A stretch of DNA of 64,000 nucleotides from an uncultured Prochlorococcus sp. (GTDB lineage Bacteria > Cyanobacteriota > Cyanobacteriia > PCC-6307 > Cyanobiaceae): the NCBI GenBank assembly GCA_902536455.1, contig CACAXN010000001.1, forward strand, positions 50,323 to 114,322, written 5' to 3'. Position 1 is the first letter of the stretch. Every line of letters starts with the position of its first letter. Below, one piece after another: positions 46,548 to 56,210 of this stretch. The notes under the pieces are model-generated. The model saw only the letters and a list, made by a program, of their open reading frames with translations, was not told where the DNA came from and made no database searches. Both the position numbers and the translations under genes were made by a program.

Positions 46548-46898
46548 ATGGAAAATATAGACTCTAATATTTCTAGCGAAGAGGAATTAGTAGGTATTGA
46601 TGAAGTTCAAAAATTCTTAAACAGATCAAGAGCCTCTGTCTATAGGTATACAAATACAGATTTAAGAAATCTAAACCCTAGCTTTAATCCAAGAAAATTA
46701 AATCCCGAATTTAGAACTGATCAAAAAGATCCTTTAAAATTCCATCCTAATGAAGTTGCAAGATTTGCAAAAGATATTTTAAGAATTAAGGAAGTTACTG
46801 TAGAGGTCTTTAATACACCTTCCTCCGCTGCTCAAAATATACTGGTGCAAATATTAGACGAACTGAAATCTATTAAGTCTTTGCTTGAAAAAGAGTAA
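46548..46898 (+). CDS. HTH-domain protein of unknown function (116 aa)
   Basis: A 116-residue protein. The N-terminal half has a MerR/excisionase-like helix-turn-helix pattern (GIDEVQKFLNRSRASVYRYTN, residues ~18-38). The C-terminal half is an amphipathic helix (ILVQILDELKSIKSLLEKE). No membrane segment. ATG at 46548. It diverges from proS and precedes a small membrane gene. Likely a DNA-binding regulator, by motif only. Confidence 0.65.
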   Translation: MENIDSNISSEEELVGIDEVQKFLNRSRASVYRYTNTDLRNLNPSFNPRKLNPEFRTDQKDPLKFHPNEVARFAKDILRIKEVTVEVFNTPSSAAQNILVQILDELKSIKSLLEKE

Positions 46899-46994
46899 TT
46901 AAAAAGTTACTAGTCAATGTTTTGATTTATTGACATTTTGAATGTAGGATAATGATGTTTAATTATCTCCTTAATCTTTACCAATTAAGAGTTC

Positions 46995-47249
46995 TTGAGT
47001 TACACGAAATCAAAGCAGTTTATTCAAAGTAAATCAAGCGAAGAATCTTCTTATGGTTCTGCTCGAAGTGATTTTGAAAGAGATGATGATGACCCCTTAA
47101 GTATAAGGAGTTTATCAATAACATCTCTAGGTATTATTTTTGCCATTTTGACAATTTTTTTACCTTCGATAAGCATTTTGATTGGAAGACCTTTATCTCA
47201 AGGAAACGAGATAATTCATAATCACGATTTTAAAAAAGATGGACCTTAG
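46995..47249 (+). CDS. Small membrane protein of unknown function (84 aa)
   Basis: An 84-residue protein: a Ser/Glu/Arg-rich N-terminus and one transmembrane helix (ITSLGIIFAILTIFLPSISILIG). No recognised family. The start is TTG at 46995 and it overlaps the following pyrophosphatase gene by 11 bases, which supports coupled expression. Confidence is moderate because start and role are uncertain. Confidence 0.55.
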   Translation: MSYTKSKQFIQSKSSEESSYGSARSDFERDDDDPLSIRSLSITSLGIIFAILTIFLPSISILIGRPLSQGNEIIHNHDFKKDGP

Positions 47250-47793
47250 TTCAATACCTCCATCTCCAATGAAGGGAATAGTAAATATTGTTGTTGAAAT
47301 ACCTGCAGGGAGTAGGAATAAATATGAATATTGCTCTGATGCAGGAATAATGGCCTTAGACAGAGTATTGCATTCCTCAGTGAGGTACCCTTTTGATTAT
47401 GGTTTTATCCCAAATACCCTCGCTGATGATGGGGCTCCTCTTGATGCAATGGTGATAATGGATGAGCCTACTTTTGCTGGTTGTTTAATAAAAGCTAGAC
47501 CTATTGGAGTTTTGGATATGCATGATTGTGGTGCATATGATGGAAAACTTTTGTGTGTGCCCATGGCTAATCCTAGACAGGCTAATATAGTGAGTATTAA
47601 TCAAATTGCTCCTAATCAGCTTGAGGATGTTGCTGAATTCTTTAGGACAAGTAAAGGACTTGATGGAAGAACAGTCCAAATTGATGGTTGGAGAGATTTT
47701 GATGTGGTGGAAAATTTATTGAAAAGTTGTATACCCCTAAAAAAGAAAAACTTTAAAGTACTTAAGAAATCAAAGATTAGCAAATCAAATTGA
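47239..47793 (+). CDS. Pyrophosphatase family protein, probably inactive
   Basis: A 184-residue family I pyrophosphatase similar in layout to the typical cyanobacterial enzyme (MDLSSIPPSP start). The central motif reads DDGAPLDAM, so the middle Asp of the DGDPLD metal site (E. coli Asp67) is Ala. The Tyr before the Lys near the C-terminus (E. coli Tyr141) is Ser (EFFRTSKGL). Other residues (NKYEY, LDRVL, YPFDYG, the Asp pair before LLCVP) are kept. It probably has little or no catalytic activity; a binding or regulatory role is possible. ATG at 47239. Confidence 0.85.
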   Translation: MDLSSIPPSPMKGIVNIVVEIPAGSRNKYEYCSDAGIMALDRVLHSSVRYPFDYGFIPNTLADDGAPLDAMVIMDEPTFAGCLIKARPIGVLDMHDCGAYDGKLLCVPMANPRQANIVSINQIAPNQLEDVAEFFRTSKGLDGRTVQIDGWRDFDVVENLLKSCIPLKKKNFKVLKKSKISKSN

Positions 47794-48146
47794 AAAAAAT
47801 AATTCTATATAGTTATTTAAAATGCTCTACTTGCCGAAAAGCTGCAAAGTGGCTTGAAAGACGAGATTTCGAATTTAAACTAATTGATATTGTAAAAGAA
47901 CCACCACTTGTTAATTATTTAAATCTCGCCTTAGAACAATACTCTGATGATAAGAAAAGGATTTTTAACACAAGAGGTCAAGCCTTTAAAACGCTTAATC
48001 TTGATATTTACGGTTTATCGAGGGAAGAAATTATTCATCTTCTTTTAAGTGATGGCAAATTAATAAAAAGACCATTTTTGATTTATGAAGAGGAAAAAGT
48101 AATATTAGGGTTTAACGAAATTGAATATGCAAAACAATTTATATAA
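47790..48146 (+). CDS. ArsC/Spx-like thioredoxin-fold protein
   Basis: A 118-residue ArsC-family protein. It has the CxxC motif in YLKCSTCRKAAKWLERR (residues ~10-13) and LIKRPFLIYEEEKVILGF, the Arg-Pro loop typical of Spx and ArsC proteins. Activity on arsenate is not implied; Spx-like redox regulators share this form. The TTG at 47790 overlaps the TGA of the preceding gene by 4 bases, so translation is probably coupled. Confidence 0.8.
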   Translation: MKKIILYSYLKCSTCRKAAKWLERRDFEFKLIDIVKEPPLVNYLNLALEQYSDDKKRIFNTRGQAFKTLNLDIYGLSREEIIHLLLSDGKLIKRPFLIYEEEKVILGFNEIEYAKQFI

Positions 48147-48175
48147 AGTTAAAAAATTAAAACTTTATTAATTTC

Positions 48176-48835
48176 ATGCCTGCCTTTTTTAAAAGTTTTT
48201 TGAAAGAATGGGGTCTATTAGTTCTTTTAACTTTTTTTCTTTCTTCTTGTAGATCTTTTTTAGCAGAACCACGTTATATCCCTTCTGGGTCAATGCTCCC
48301 AGAATTACAAATAAACGATAGGCTAATTATTGAAAAATTTTCGCTAAGAAACTCTCTGCCAAAAAGAGGAGATATTGTCGTTTTTAACTCACCTTACTCC
48401 TTTGACGAAAAATTAATTTCATTAAGATCTAAGCCTCTGCCAAAAAAAAGATATTGTTTTTTGATGAGTTTTCCTCCAATTTCGTTTATTCCTGGTTTGA
48501 GGGATCAAGCTTGCGATGCCTATATTAAAAGAGTGGTGGCACTTCCAGGTGAAATTGTCAGTGTAAACACGAAGGGTGAATTAATAATAAATAATAAATT
48601 AATTCCTGAACCTTACGTCTCTTATAAGTGCTCATTATCGGTCTTTAATAAATGTGGTGAATTTGAAAATATAAAAGTTCCTAAAGATCATTTTTTAGTT
48701 TTAGGTGACAACAGGTCAAATAGCTGGGATGGTAGATATTGGCCTGGAAGTAAATTTCTTCATAAAAAGGAGATAATTGGTAAAGCATATTTTAGATTTT
48801 GGCCTATTAGTCAAGTTGGCTTTTTCAATAAATAA
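48176..48835 (+). CDS. lepB: Signal peptidase I
   Basis: Cleaves signal peptides from exported proteins. The 219-residue protein has an N-terminal membrane anchor (WGLLVLLTFFLSSCRSF), the catalytic Ser in YIPSGSMLPELQINDRL, the Lys in YIKRVVALPGEIV, and GDNRSNSWDGRYWPG near the C-terminus. ATG at 48176. It precedes the convergent double phosphatase gene. Confidence 0.95.
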   Translation: MPAFFKSFLKEWGLLVLLTFFLSSCRSFLAEPRYIPSGSMLPELQINDRLIIEKFSLRNSLPKRGDIVVFNSPYSFDEKLISLRSKPLPKKRYCFLMSFPPISFIPGLRDQACDAYIKRVVALPGEIVSVNTKGELIINNKLIPEPYVSYKCSLSVFNKCGEFENIKVPKDHFLVLGDNRSNSWDGRYWPGSKFLHKKEIIGKAYFRFWPISQVGFFNK

Positions 48836-48889
48836 ACTCTTTTCCCTTCCTCTGACTTCATCGAATAAAATTTTAAAAAGGGTTTTAAT

Positions 48890-50218
48890 CTAAAGTGCTC
48901 CTGAGGCAGTTGAATCAATTATTCCTCCTAGGTGGGTTGTAATGTTTAGAGCGCTAATAACAGGCGGCTTGTTGGGATCATTAAAAAGGTCAACTATAGT
49001 TATGCCACCATTACCTTGTTTTATCATCCAAATATTTGAATAACTAATACCAAGAATGTTGCAAATTAGAGTTTTATTGACTGCATCATGAGCAACCAGA
49101 AGGCTCAGATCATTATCCTTTTGAGAAAAGCAAATTTTATTAAAAGCTTCTACAGACCTCTCTGATACATCTTTAATAGATTCACCTTCGGGCATTATTA
49201 CTTTTTCAGGTTTATCATGCCAATTTTTTAGTAAAACAGGCCACTTTTCTCTGATTTCTACTTCCAGTTTGCCTTCCCATAATCCATGACTAATTTCTAC
49301 AAGTGAATCTATTCTTTTTATTTTTAAATCTTTGCTATTTTGAAGGATAATTTGTGCAGTCTCATAAGGCCTATTCATGGAACTTGAAAATGCCTTGTTG
49401 AAAGAAATATTTCTCAAATATTCAAAAGTCTTTCTAGCTTGATCTTTTCCGTTCTCATTTAAAGGGATATCAATTTGGCCTTGGAATCTTCCTTCTTTGT
49501 TCCAGTTAGTTTCACCATGCCTTATAAGAAATATTCTTGAATCTCCAATTTGATTTGGAATATTTTTATTCAGATGGGAGGTTTGATTTAAGCATTCAAT
49601 TTGGGTCTTAAAAGAGTTATCTTTTTTTGAAATATTGAGTATAGAGAGAGAAGCATTTTCTAATCTTATTTTCCTAAAACCTTGCTTAGGCTTTCCTAAT
49701 AATAAGAGTATTAAACATCTTAGAATCGCATTATGTCCAACAATTAGGATATTCACATCATCTTTGTCAAGATAAATTTTTAAAATATCTTCTACAAAAT
49801 TTGTTGCTTGGGAAAATAACTCTTGAATTGGTTTATAAGTCTTTTTGTCATTTTTTTTTAAGATTAGATTTTCTGGATCGTTTTTCCATATAGGGTAAAT
49901 TTCTGGATATTTCTTTTTTATTTCATCAATTTTTAGACCAGACCATTCACTAAGATCGACCTCTAGCAAATTATCATCAAATACTATGTTTTGTTCTTTA
50001 TTGAAGGTCTTTTTAATTGTTTTTGCAGTCTCTGCCGCTCTCACAAGTGGGGAGGAATAGATTTTATCGAAGTTTATTTTTGATAATGCTTTTCCTGCTT
50101 TTCGGGCTTGTTCGTATCCTTCATCAGTTAGTATTGAATCATCTGATCTTCCTTGAATCAATCCTTTTGCATTGAAACTGCTTAGTCCATGCCTTACTAA
50201 CACTAATCGTATAGTCAT
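48890..50218 (-). CDS. Double-domain histidine phosphatase (phosphoglycerate mutase family)
   Basis: A 442-residue protein with two histidine-phosphatase domains in tandem. Each has the RHG motif and later His: LVRHGLSSFNAKGLIQGR (domain 1, residue ~7) with VGHNAILR near 160, and LIRHGETNWNKEGRFQGQ (domain 2, residue ~231) with VAHDAVNK near 376. Both sets look intact. Relatives are annotated as 2,3-bisphosphoglycerate-dependent mutases or alpha-ribazole phosphatases; the true substrate is not clear. ATG at 50218. Confidence 0.85.
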   Translation of the reverse strand: MTIRLVLVRHGLSSFNAKGLIQGRSDDSILTDEGYEQARKAGKALSKINFDKIYSSPLVRAAETAKTIKKTFNKEQNIVFDDNLLEVDLSEWSGLKIDEIKKKYPEIYPIWKNDPENLILKKNDKKTYKPIQELFSQATNFVEDILKIYLDKDDVNILIVGHNAILRCLILLLLGKPKQGFRKIRLENASLSILNISKKDNSFKTQIECLNQTSHLNKNIPNQIGDSRIFLIRHGETNWNKEGRFQGQIDIPLNENGKDQARKTFEYLRNISFNKAFSSSMNRPYETAQIILQNSKDLKIKRIDSLVEISHGLWEGKLEVEIREKWPVLLKNWHDKPEKVIMPEGESIKDVSERSVEAFNKICFSQKDNDLSLLVAHDAVNKTLICNILGISYSNIWMIKQGNGGITIVDLFNDPNKPPVISALNITTHLGGIIDSTASGAL

Positions 50219-50333
50219 TATATAAATTTGAAAATTAAGATAATTTAATCATCTCATGGCGTGATTAAAATAGATACATATACATAAGGAACTTCAATGA
50301 TAACTAAGTATAGTTTTCAAAATATAATGAGTT

Positions 50334-51695
50334 ATGATCTTTAAAAATGTTTCTAAGTCAAAACTCACTTTAGCTTTTATTTCTATAGTCATAACTTTTT
50401 TTGTATGGCAGCAAGGCTTAAGAGATAGTTTAAATAGACCTTCTGTTTCATTTGATATAAGTCAAAAAGAGCAAGAAATTGCTGAATTATCGGTCCAAGC
50501 AATACCTGTAGAGCTTAAAAAGTTTTTTATTTTAAATGATCCTGTTGATCAAATAAATAAATCACTCTCTGAGGTCTCATTTGAAGAGCTAACAGAGAGA
50601 AATAAATTAATTCTCGTAATTTCTTCAGAATTAAATGATCCTAAAATTTATAAAAATCTATCCAAAAATTTTGAAAATAAGAACTATAATTTTTTGATTG
50701 ATGAGATAGAAAAAAAATCCAATAATAATTCATATAAACCAAACTCTAATAAATTTAATTTATTTAAAGATGATAGATTTTTATATCACCTTTTAAGTCG
50801 GAAATTTGATTTTGACGATAGTTCATTAATAACAAAATCATTTTCTAGCAAAATGTTTTTAAAAATATTAGCCATTAGATTCATACCACTTTTGTCAATA
50901 CTTATTGGCTCTATACTAGCGTTAAAAATATTATGGACCACCATATCTTTGAAAAAGTTTGGTTGGCAAGAAATTAAATCCTTAGATTTAGAATTAATAG
51001 ATATGGTTTTACTAATAGCAGGTGGATTTGTTGTTTTAGGAGAAGTAGTATCACCTTTGTTTTCTATAAGCTTGGTTGAACTTTTTTCTAAAAATATTTC
51101 TAATGAATTGTCGCAATCTTTAAAAATATTCTTTGGATATCTTTTTATGGCTCTTCCACCATTAGGGATAATTTATTATCAAATTAAATCTTTGAATGGT
51201 GAATTCACTTTTAAAAAGGATTATTTACAGTTCAATTTCTCACCAATAAAATATGCAATTATTCAGGGAATTAAAGGTTGGTTAACAATTATTCCTTTTG
51301 TTTTATTGATTTCTCTAATTATGAATAGTCTGATCGATAATCAGAATGGTAGTAACCCTTTACTAGAAATTGTTCTTAATAATAATAATTTGCTATCATT
51401 TTTTCTATTATTTGTAACAACAACTCTTTTAGCTCCTCTATTTGAGGAAATTGTATTTCGCGGTATTTTACTACCAACTCTTTCAAGAGATTTTGGAGTA
51501 ATTTCGGGCATCATAGTTTCAGCTTTTATCTTTGCATTAGCCCATTTAAGTTTGGCAGAAATGCCGCCATTATTTGTTCTAGGTATTGGATTAGCAATTA
51601 CAAGAATTGCTTCAGGAAGTTTGTTTTCTTCAGTCATCATGCATTCTTTATGGAATGGATTGACTTTCTTGAATTTGTTCTTATTGAGGATATAA
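50334..51695 (+). CDS. CPBP-family intramembrane metalloprotease/Abi protein
   Basis: A 453-residue membrane protein. The N-terminal ~180 residues are polar and mostly extramembrane; the C-terminal part has about eight helices including the CPBP signature: EEIVFRGILLP (EExxxR), ALAHLSLAE and MHSLWNGLTFL near residues 374-445. Members act as CAAX-type or bacteriocin-processing proteases. ATG at 50334. Confidence 0.85.
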   Translation: MIFKNVSKSKLTLAFISIVITFFVWQQGLRDSLNRPSVSFDISQKEQEIAELSVQAIPVELKKFFILNDPVDQINKSLSEVSFEELTERNKLILVISSELNDPKIYKNLSKNFENKNYNFLIDEIEKKSNNNSYKPNSNKFNLFKDDRFLYHLLSRKFDFDDSSLITKSFSSKMFLKILAIRFIPLLSILIGSILALKILWTTISLKKFGWQEIKSLDLELIDMVLLIAGGFVVLGEVVSPLFSISLVELFSKNISNELSQSLKIFFGYLFMALPPLGIIYYQIKSLNGEFTFKKDYLQFNFSPIKYAIIQGIKGWLTIIPFVLLISLIMNSLIDNQNGSNPLLEIVLNNNNLLSFFLLFVTTTLLAPLFEEIVFRGILLPTLSRDFGVISGIIVSAFIFALAHLSLAEMPPLFVLGIGLAITRIASGSLFSSVIMHSLWNGLTFLNLFLLRI

Positions 51696-51780
51696 AGAAT
51701 TTATTTTTTTACTTGCGAATCATATAAAAAGATGTTTATTTAATTAATAACACTCATTTTATTTAAAAATTAAATCATAG

Positions 51781-52209
51781 ATGAAACCTTATGGGAATCA
51801 ACTTAATTTAAAAAAAAAAGTTTCATATGAAAGTAAAAACAATTCTGAAAAAATATCCATAATTAATATCAAATTAATACATCAAATTTTCGACACCATT
51901 AATATCTCTCTTTTGGTATTAATTTTCACCTTATTTTTCTTATCTTTTAATAGTCAAAAAAAATGGTCAAATACATATAAAAACTTATCTAAAACAAGAT
52001 CTATAAATAATAATCTCATTGATTATATTTCTAAAATTGAGGAATTTTATATTAGTGAACTTGAGTCTCTCAATATTTACAGAAAAACTAAACCTGAAGA
52101 TTTAATCTATCTTGATAAACTTCCAGAAAACAAAGAAAGTTTGTTTAAGAAAAATTTAAGTATTTTCGTTGAAGGTTTTAGGGATAGCAAATATCAAAGG
52201 GGCTATTGA
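51781..52209 (+). CDS. FtsL-like single-pass membrane protein upstream of ftsI
   Basis: A 142-residue protein with a cytoplasmic N-terminus of about 45 residues, one transmembrane helix (ISLLVLIFTLFFLSFN), and a C-terminal helical region (KNLSKTRSINNNLIDYISKIEEFYISELES). This is the architecture of FtsL, which is often encoded directly upstream of ftsI. Its stop overlaps the ftsI start (TGATG). FtsL sequences diverge rapidly, so this is inference from layout only. ATG at 51781. Confidence 0.6.
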   Translation: MKPYGNQLNLKKKVSYESKNNSEKISIINIKLIHQIFDTINISLLVLIFTLFFLSFNSQKKWSNTYKNLSKTRSINNNLIDYISKIEEFYISELESLNIYRKTKPEDLIYLDKLPENKESLFKKNLSIFVEGFRDSKYQRGY

Positions 52210-53960
52210 TGAAAAAATACAAAAAAATTGTTCGTCTAATACCCCTTGCTCAAAGAAGATTTAAATTTCTCTATATTTTTAGCTTACTATTAATATTTTG
52301 TTTGTTTGGTAGGTTAGTTAAATTGCAAGTCTTTAACGCCTCTGATTTGCAGAGGAAAGCTAGATTAATCCAGTCTTCTAAAACTAATGCCTTAAAAAAA
52401 AGGAGAGCAATTGTTGATAGAAATAATAGACTAGTTGCTTACGACAAACCGCTCTATAAATTATGGGCTCATCCAAAATATTTTAATTTTCCTGGTGATT
52501 CAATTAACAAAGTTCGCAGTATTGAAGAAGTTACAGAAAAATTGTCACCTATCTTGGATATAAATGGTGAAATACTATTGAGTAAATTTAAGAGTAAAAT
52601 GAGTGGTATCAAGCTTTTGGATAAAATTTCCGAAGAAAAGGCTGAAAAGATTAAGAACCTTCAAATAAGCGGAATTGATTTATTTAAATATTCCCAGAGA
52701 TATTATCCACAAGGGAAGCTTTACTCTAATCTTGTCGGTTTTGTTAATGATGAGAATATAGCTTCGGCAGGTTTAGAGCTTTATTTGGATAATCAAATTA
52801 AAGTTTTTAATAAAAGTAATTTAATAAAAAGAGGAGGAGATGGAACTCCTCTACCGGACAATTCAGCCCCAGGTGATTTTATTTCTGATAACAAAAGTTT
52901 AGGGCTAACTATAGATTCAAAATTACAGAAAGCGTCATTCAATGCATTATCAAAGCAAGTAAGCAAATGGAAAGCAAGGAAGGGATTTGCCATAGTTATG
53001 GATGTTAATAATGGTCGGATTCTCTCATTGGTTACAGTCCCGTCATATGATCCAAATAAATTTTGGCAGTATGATTCTGAACTCTTTAGGGGTTGGTATT
53101 CCCAAGACTTATTTGAGCCTGGTTCAACTTTTAAACCTATTAATCTTGCCTTAGCTTTAGAAGAAAAAGTAATCCAGAAAGATGGAGTAGTTGAAGATGT
53201 TGGAAAGATTAATGTTGGAGGATGGACACTTTCTAATTGGGATAAAAAAGGTAATGGATACATTGACTATCCAAAAGTTTTGCAGGTTTCAAGTAATGTT
53301 GGAATGGTAAAAATAATGCAAAATTTAGACCCCACAATTTATTGGGATTGGCTAAAAAATTTAGGTATAAATAAAAATTTAGAGACTGACTTATTTGAAT
53401 CAACTGCTGGCCAATTAAAGAGAAAAGATTTATTTGTAAATCAATCAATTGAGCCTGCCGTAACTTCTTTTGGTAAAGGATTCTCAATCTCGCCACTTAA
53501 GTTGGTTCAACTTCATGCGGCTCTAGCAAATGGGGGTTTTGAAGTGACTCCTCATGTAACCTCAACTTTCAAAGAAAAATTTAACAAAAATCCAAAAAAA
53601 CAATTTTTTTCACAAGAGGTTTCTAAAACTGTTCTTGAATGGATGGAGAGCGTAGTTGAAAAAGGTAGTGGATCTGGAGTGAAAATCGAGGGTTATAGGA
53701 TAGCTGGGAAAACTGGCACTTCTCAAAAAGCCTTAAATGGTTCGTATACAAGCAAAAAAGTTTGTAGTTTTGTCTCAATCTTACCAGTTAATGATCCAAA
53801 ATATGCTGTCCTTGTAGTCGTTGATGAGCCTTCTCAATCATATGCATATGGTTCAACTGTTGCTGTGCCAGTTGCTAAAGAAATTATCGAGAGTTTGATA
53901 GTAATTGAGAAAATACCTCCCAAGATTAAAGATCATGGAATGATTGTTAAAAAACCCTAA
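52209..53960 (+). CDS. ftsI: Septal peptidoglycan transpeptidase FtsI (PBP3-like)
   Basis: Cross-links septal peptidoglycan during division. The 583-residue protein has an N-terminal membrane helix (FKFLYIFSLLLIFCLFGRL), a PBP dimer domain, then the transpeptidase motifs: SxxK in PGSTFKPINLAL (Ser near residue 302), SSN near 360 and KTGT in AGKTGTSQK near 500. ATG at 52209, overlapping the stop of the preceding gene by 1 base. Paralogues such as PBP2 share motifs; genomic position and length favour FtsI. Confidence 0.9.
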   Translation: MKKYKKIVRLIPLAQRRFKFLYIFSLLLIFCLFGRLVKLQVFNASDLQRKARLIQSSKTNALKKRRAIVDRNNRLVAYDKPLYKLWAHPKYFNFPGDSINKVRSIEEVTEKLSPILDINGEILLSKFKSKMSGIKLLDKISEEKAEKIKNLQISGIDLFKYSQRYYPQGKLYSNLVGFVNDENIASAGLELYLDNQIKVFNKSNLIKRGGDGTPLPDNSAPGDFISDNKSLGLTIDSKLQKASFNALSKQVSKWKARKGFAIVMDVNNGRILSLVTVPSYDPNKFWQYDSELFRGWYSQDLFEPGSTFKPINLALALEEKVIQKDGVVEDVGKINVGGWTLSNWDKKGNGYIDYPKVLQVSSNVGMVKIMQNLDPTIYWDWLKNLGINKNLETDLFESTAGQLKRKDLFVNQSIEPAVTSFGKGFSISPLKLVQLHAALANGGFEVTPHVTSTFKEKFNKNPKKQFFSQEVSKTVLEWMESVVEKGSGSGVKIEGYRIAGKTGTSQKALNGSYTSKKVCSFVSILPVNDPKYAVLVVVDEPSQSYAYGSTVAVPVAKEIIESLIVIEKIPPKIKDHGMIVKKP

Positions 53961-53994
53961 AATTTTTCAATTTTATAAATATTTAGTTCATTAT

Positions 53995-54010
53995 CTGATG
54001 ATTTCATCAG
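53995..54010. repeat. 7-2-7 inverted repeat before tal
   Basis: CTGATGA (53995-54001) and TCATCAG (54004-54010) form an inverted repeat around two bases, 40 bases upstream of the preferred tal start. It could be an operator or a short transcript hairpin; no T-run follows. Only seen in sequence. Confidence 0.35.
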
Positions 54011-54050
54011 GAATAAAAGCTAGTTTATGTATATATATGATTATCAAGAA

Positions 54051-55052
54051 ATGAAATCAATTTTAGAACAATTGTCCTCAATGACCGTTGTTGTTGCTGA
54101 TACTGGAGATTTAGATTCGATAAAAAAATTTCAACCAAGGGACGCCACCACCAACCCATCGCTAATACTTGCTGCTGCTAAGAACCCTGATTATGTGAAA
54201 TTAATTGATAAAGCTTTAGCAAGTTCAGAAAATGCCTTGCCCCAAGGATTCTCCAAAATTGAATTAATCAAAGAAACTGTTGACCAAGTTTCAGTATTTT
54301 TTGGGAAAGAAATATTGAAAATTATTTCAGGGCGTGTATCTACAGAAGTTGATGCAAGACTGAGCTTCGATACCGAAGCTACAGTAGAAAAAGCGAGAAA
54401 ATTGATCAATCTTTACAAAAATTTTGGAATTGAAAAGGAAAGAATTTTGATTAAGATTGCTGCAACTTGGGAGGGAATTAAGGCAGCTGAAATTTTGGAA
54501 AAAGAGGGTATTAAGTGCAACTTAACTTTACTTTTTAATTTCTGCCAAGCGGTAACTTGTGCCAATGCAAAGATAACTCTTATTTCTCCGTTTGTTGGCC
54601 GTATATTGGATTGGCATAAAGCAAAAACTGGTAAAACTAGTTTTGTTGGTTCTGAAGACCCTGGTGTTATTTCGGTTACACAAATATACAAGTACTTTAA
54701 AGAAAAGGGATTAAAGACAGAAGTAATGGGAGCGAGTTTTAGAAATCTTGATGAAATAAAAGAATTAGCAGGTTGCGATCTTTTAACAATCGCACCAAAA
54801 TTTCTTGAGGAACTTAAAAAAGAAAAAGGAGAGTTAGTTAGAAAACTAGATGTAAGTACCAAAATAAATAATTCTATTGACTACGAATTTGAAGAAAAAG
54901 ATTTCAGATTAAGTATGTTAGAAGATCAAATGGCAAGTGAAAAGCTTAGTGAAGGTATTACTGGATTCAGTAAGGCTATAGAAGAATTGGAAGAGCTGCT
55001 ACTAAAGAGATATTCAGAGATTAAAAATCATAAATTGATTTCTGCTAACTAA
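54051..55052 (+). CDS. tal: Transaldolase
   Basis: Transfers a dihydroxyacetone unit between sugar phosphates in the pentose phosphate pathway. With the ATG at 54051 the protein has 333 residues. The Schiff-base lysine lies in [17 protein letters not shown] near residue 132, and [11 protein letters not shown] is near the N-terminus. An upstream ATG at 54027 would add eight residues without family similarity. In Prochlorococcus, related phages often carry transaldolase genes; this one looks chromosomal. Confidence 0.94.
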   Translation: MKSILEQLSSMTVVVADTGDLDSIKKFQPRDATTNPSLILAAAKNPDYVKLIDKALASSENALPQGFSKIELIKETVDQVSVFFGKEILKIISGRVSTEVDARLSFDTEATVEKARKLINLYKNFGIEKERILIKIAATWEGIKAAEILEKEGIKCNLTLLFNFCQAVTCANAKITLISPFVGRILDWHKAKTGKTSFVGSEDPGVISVTQIYKYFKEKGLKTEVMGASFRNLDEIKELAGCDLLTIAPKFLEELKKEKGELVRKLDVSTKINNSIDYEFEEKDFRLSMLEDQMASEKLSEGITGFSKAIEELEELLLKRYSEIKNHKLISAN

Positions 55053-55076
55053 ATTTAAGTTCGAATAGAAAAAGAA

Positions 55077-56210
55077 TTAAGTCCCACTTTTTGTTAAAAG
55101 TCTTGTTATGACTCTTTTTGCAATATCTTCATAACTCATTTCTCCTGATAATATTTGAGCAATACGTTTAGGTGCTGTTTTTCTTTTGACACCTAATTGA
55201 TATCCAGTTCTGGGAAATCTATAAAATACTTGTGCTATTCTCCTCCCCCAAGCCATTGATTTCCCCCAAATGTTGTTAATTTTTTTCGTATAAGGATTTA
55301 AATCATCTACTTTTCCTGATAGGCACTGATCTATGTATTCTGCAGCATAAAAACTGCTAATTAAAGATGGTCTAATTCCTTCAGCTAAAAATGGATCACA
55401 TAGAGATGCTGCATCTCCAACCGCTAAAACTTTGTCACCATTAATTGAGTGGAAGCCATTCCATATTCTCAGTTTCTTACTAATTGTTTTATCAGAAAAA
55501 TAATCAAAACCGAAGCTTTTGATCACTTGTTTATTTATAGCTTGATTTTCTAAGAGACCATTATTTATAAAAGTACCTAAACCAATGTTTAAGCTTTCTT
55601 TTAGGGGGAATGCCCATGCAAAACCATATTTTATAAATCCAAACTCAAATCTAACTGCATCTCTAGGTATTTCACCTAACCCTTTCAATCTTAATGAGAT
55701 TGTGTTCGCAAATTTCGGTTTTCTTGGCCCTAAATTAAAATATCCTGCCCATTTAGATTGGGATCCATCTGCAATAACAAGAAATTCTGAATTATATTTT
55801 ATGTTGTTTTTACAAGTAATTTCCCATTCGTCATTCTTTTTTATGATTTTTTCTATCAATAATGGTCTTATTATCTGAACTCCATTACTCGAGGATTCAT
55901 CAAGTAATAATTGATCAAGTTTCTCTCTTTTAATAATCCAAAATGGGGATTCACCAGTTAGATCAGCAGTCACATTATCTGCAGCCTTCCATCTGAATTC
56001 AACATTCTTAATTTTTGATTCTATGCAATCTTCAATATTTAAAGGAAGGAATCTTTGCATTGAAGATGCCATTCCACCTGCACAAGGTTTGTAATCTTGG
56101 AATTTTTCCTTTTCAATAATTAAAACTGAATATCCTTTCTTAGATAAGTTAAGAGCGGTGGAAGATCCTGATAAACCTCCACCAATTATTACAACATCAA
56201 ATCTTATCAA
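55077..56210 (-). CDS. Geranylgeranyl reductase family FAD oxidoreductase
   Basis: A 377-residue FAD-dependent enzyme. The N-terminus has the dinucleotide-binding motif [21 protein letters not shown] with the acidic residue following at [21 protein letters not shown] is the second FAD motif near residue 265. Members reduce prenyl groups of chlorophyll or archaeal lipids, or other substrates. The start is TTG at 56210, whose TTGA overlaps the frr stop by 3 bases. It is a separate protein from ChlP, as far as can be judged. Confidence 0.85.
   Translation of the reverse strand: MIRFDVVIIGGGLSGSSTALNLSKKGYSVLIIEKEKFQDYKPCAGGMASSMQRFLPLNIEDCIESKIKNVEFRWKAADNVTADLTGESPFWIIKREKLDQLLLDESSSNGVQIIRPLLIEKIIKKNDEWEITCKNNIKYNSEFLVIADGSQSKWAGYFNLGPRKPKFANTISLRLKGLGEIPRDAVRFEFGFIKYGFAWAFPLKESLNIGLGTFINNGLLENQAINKQVIKSFGFDYFSDKTISKKLRIWNGFHSINGDKVLAVGDAASLCDPFLAEGIRPSLISSFYAAEYIDQCLSGKVDDLNPYTKKINNIWGKSMAWGRRIAQVFYRFPRTGYQLGVKRKTAPKRIAQILSGEMSYEDIAKRVITRLLTKSGT

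Noticed and set aside
52793..53263. Open minus-strand frame of 156 codons inside ftsI
   Set aside because: It is antisense to conserved transpeptidase motifs and has no start or family support.
54413..54862. Open minus-strand frame of 149 codons inside tal
   Set aside because: Shadow of the conserved transaldolase core; composition follows the opposite strand.
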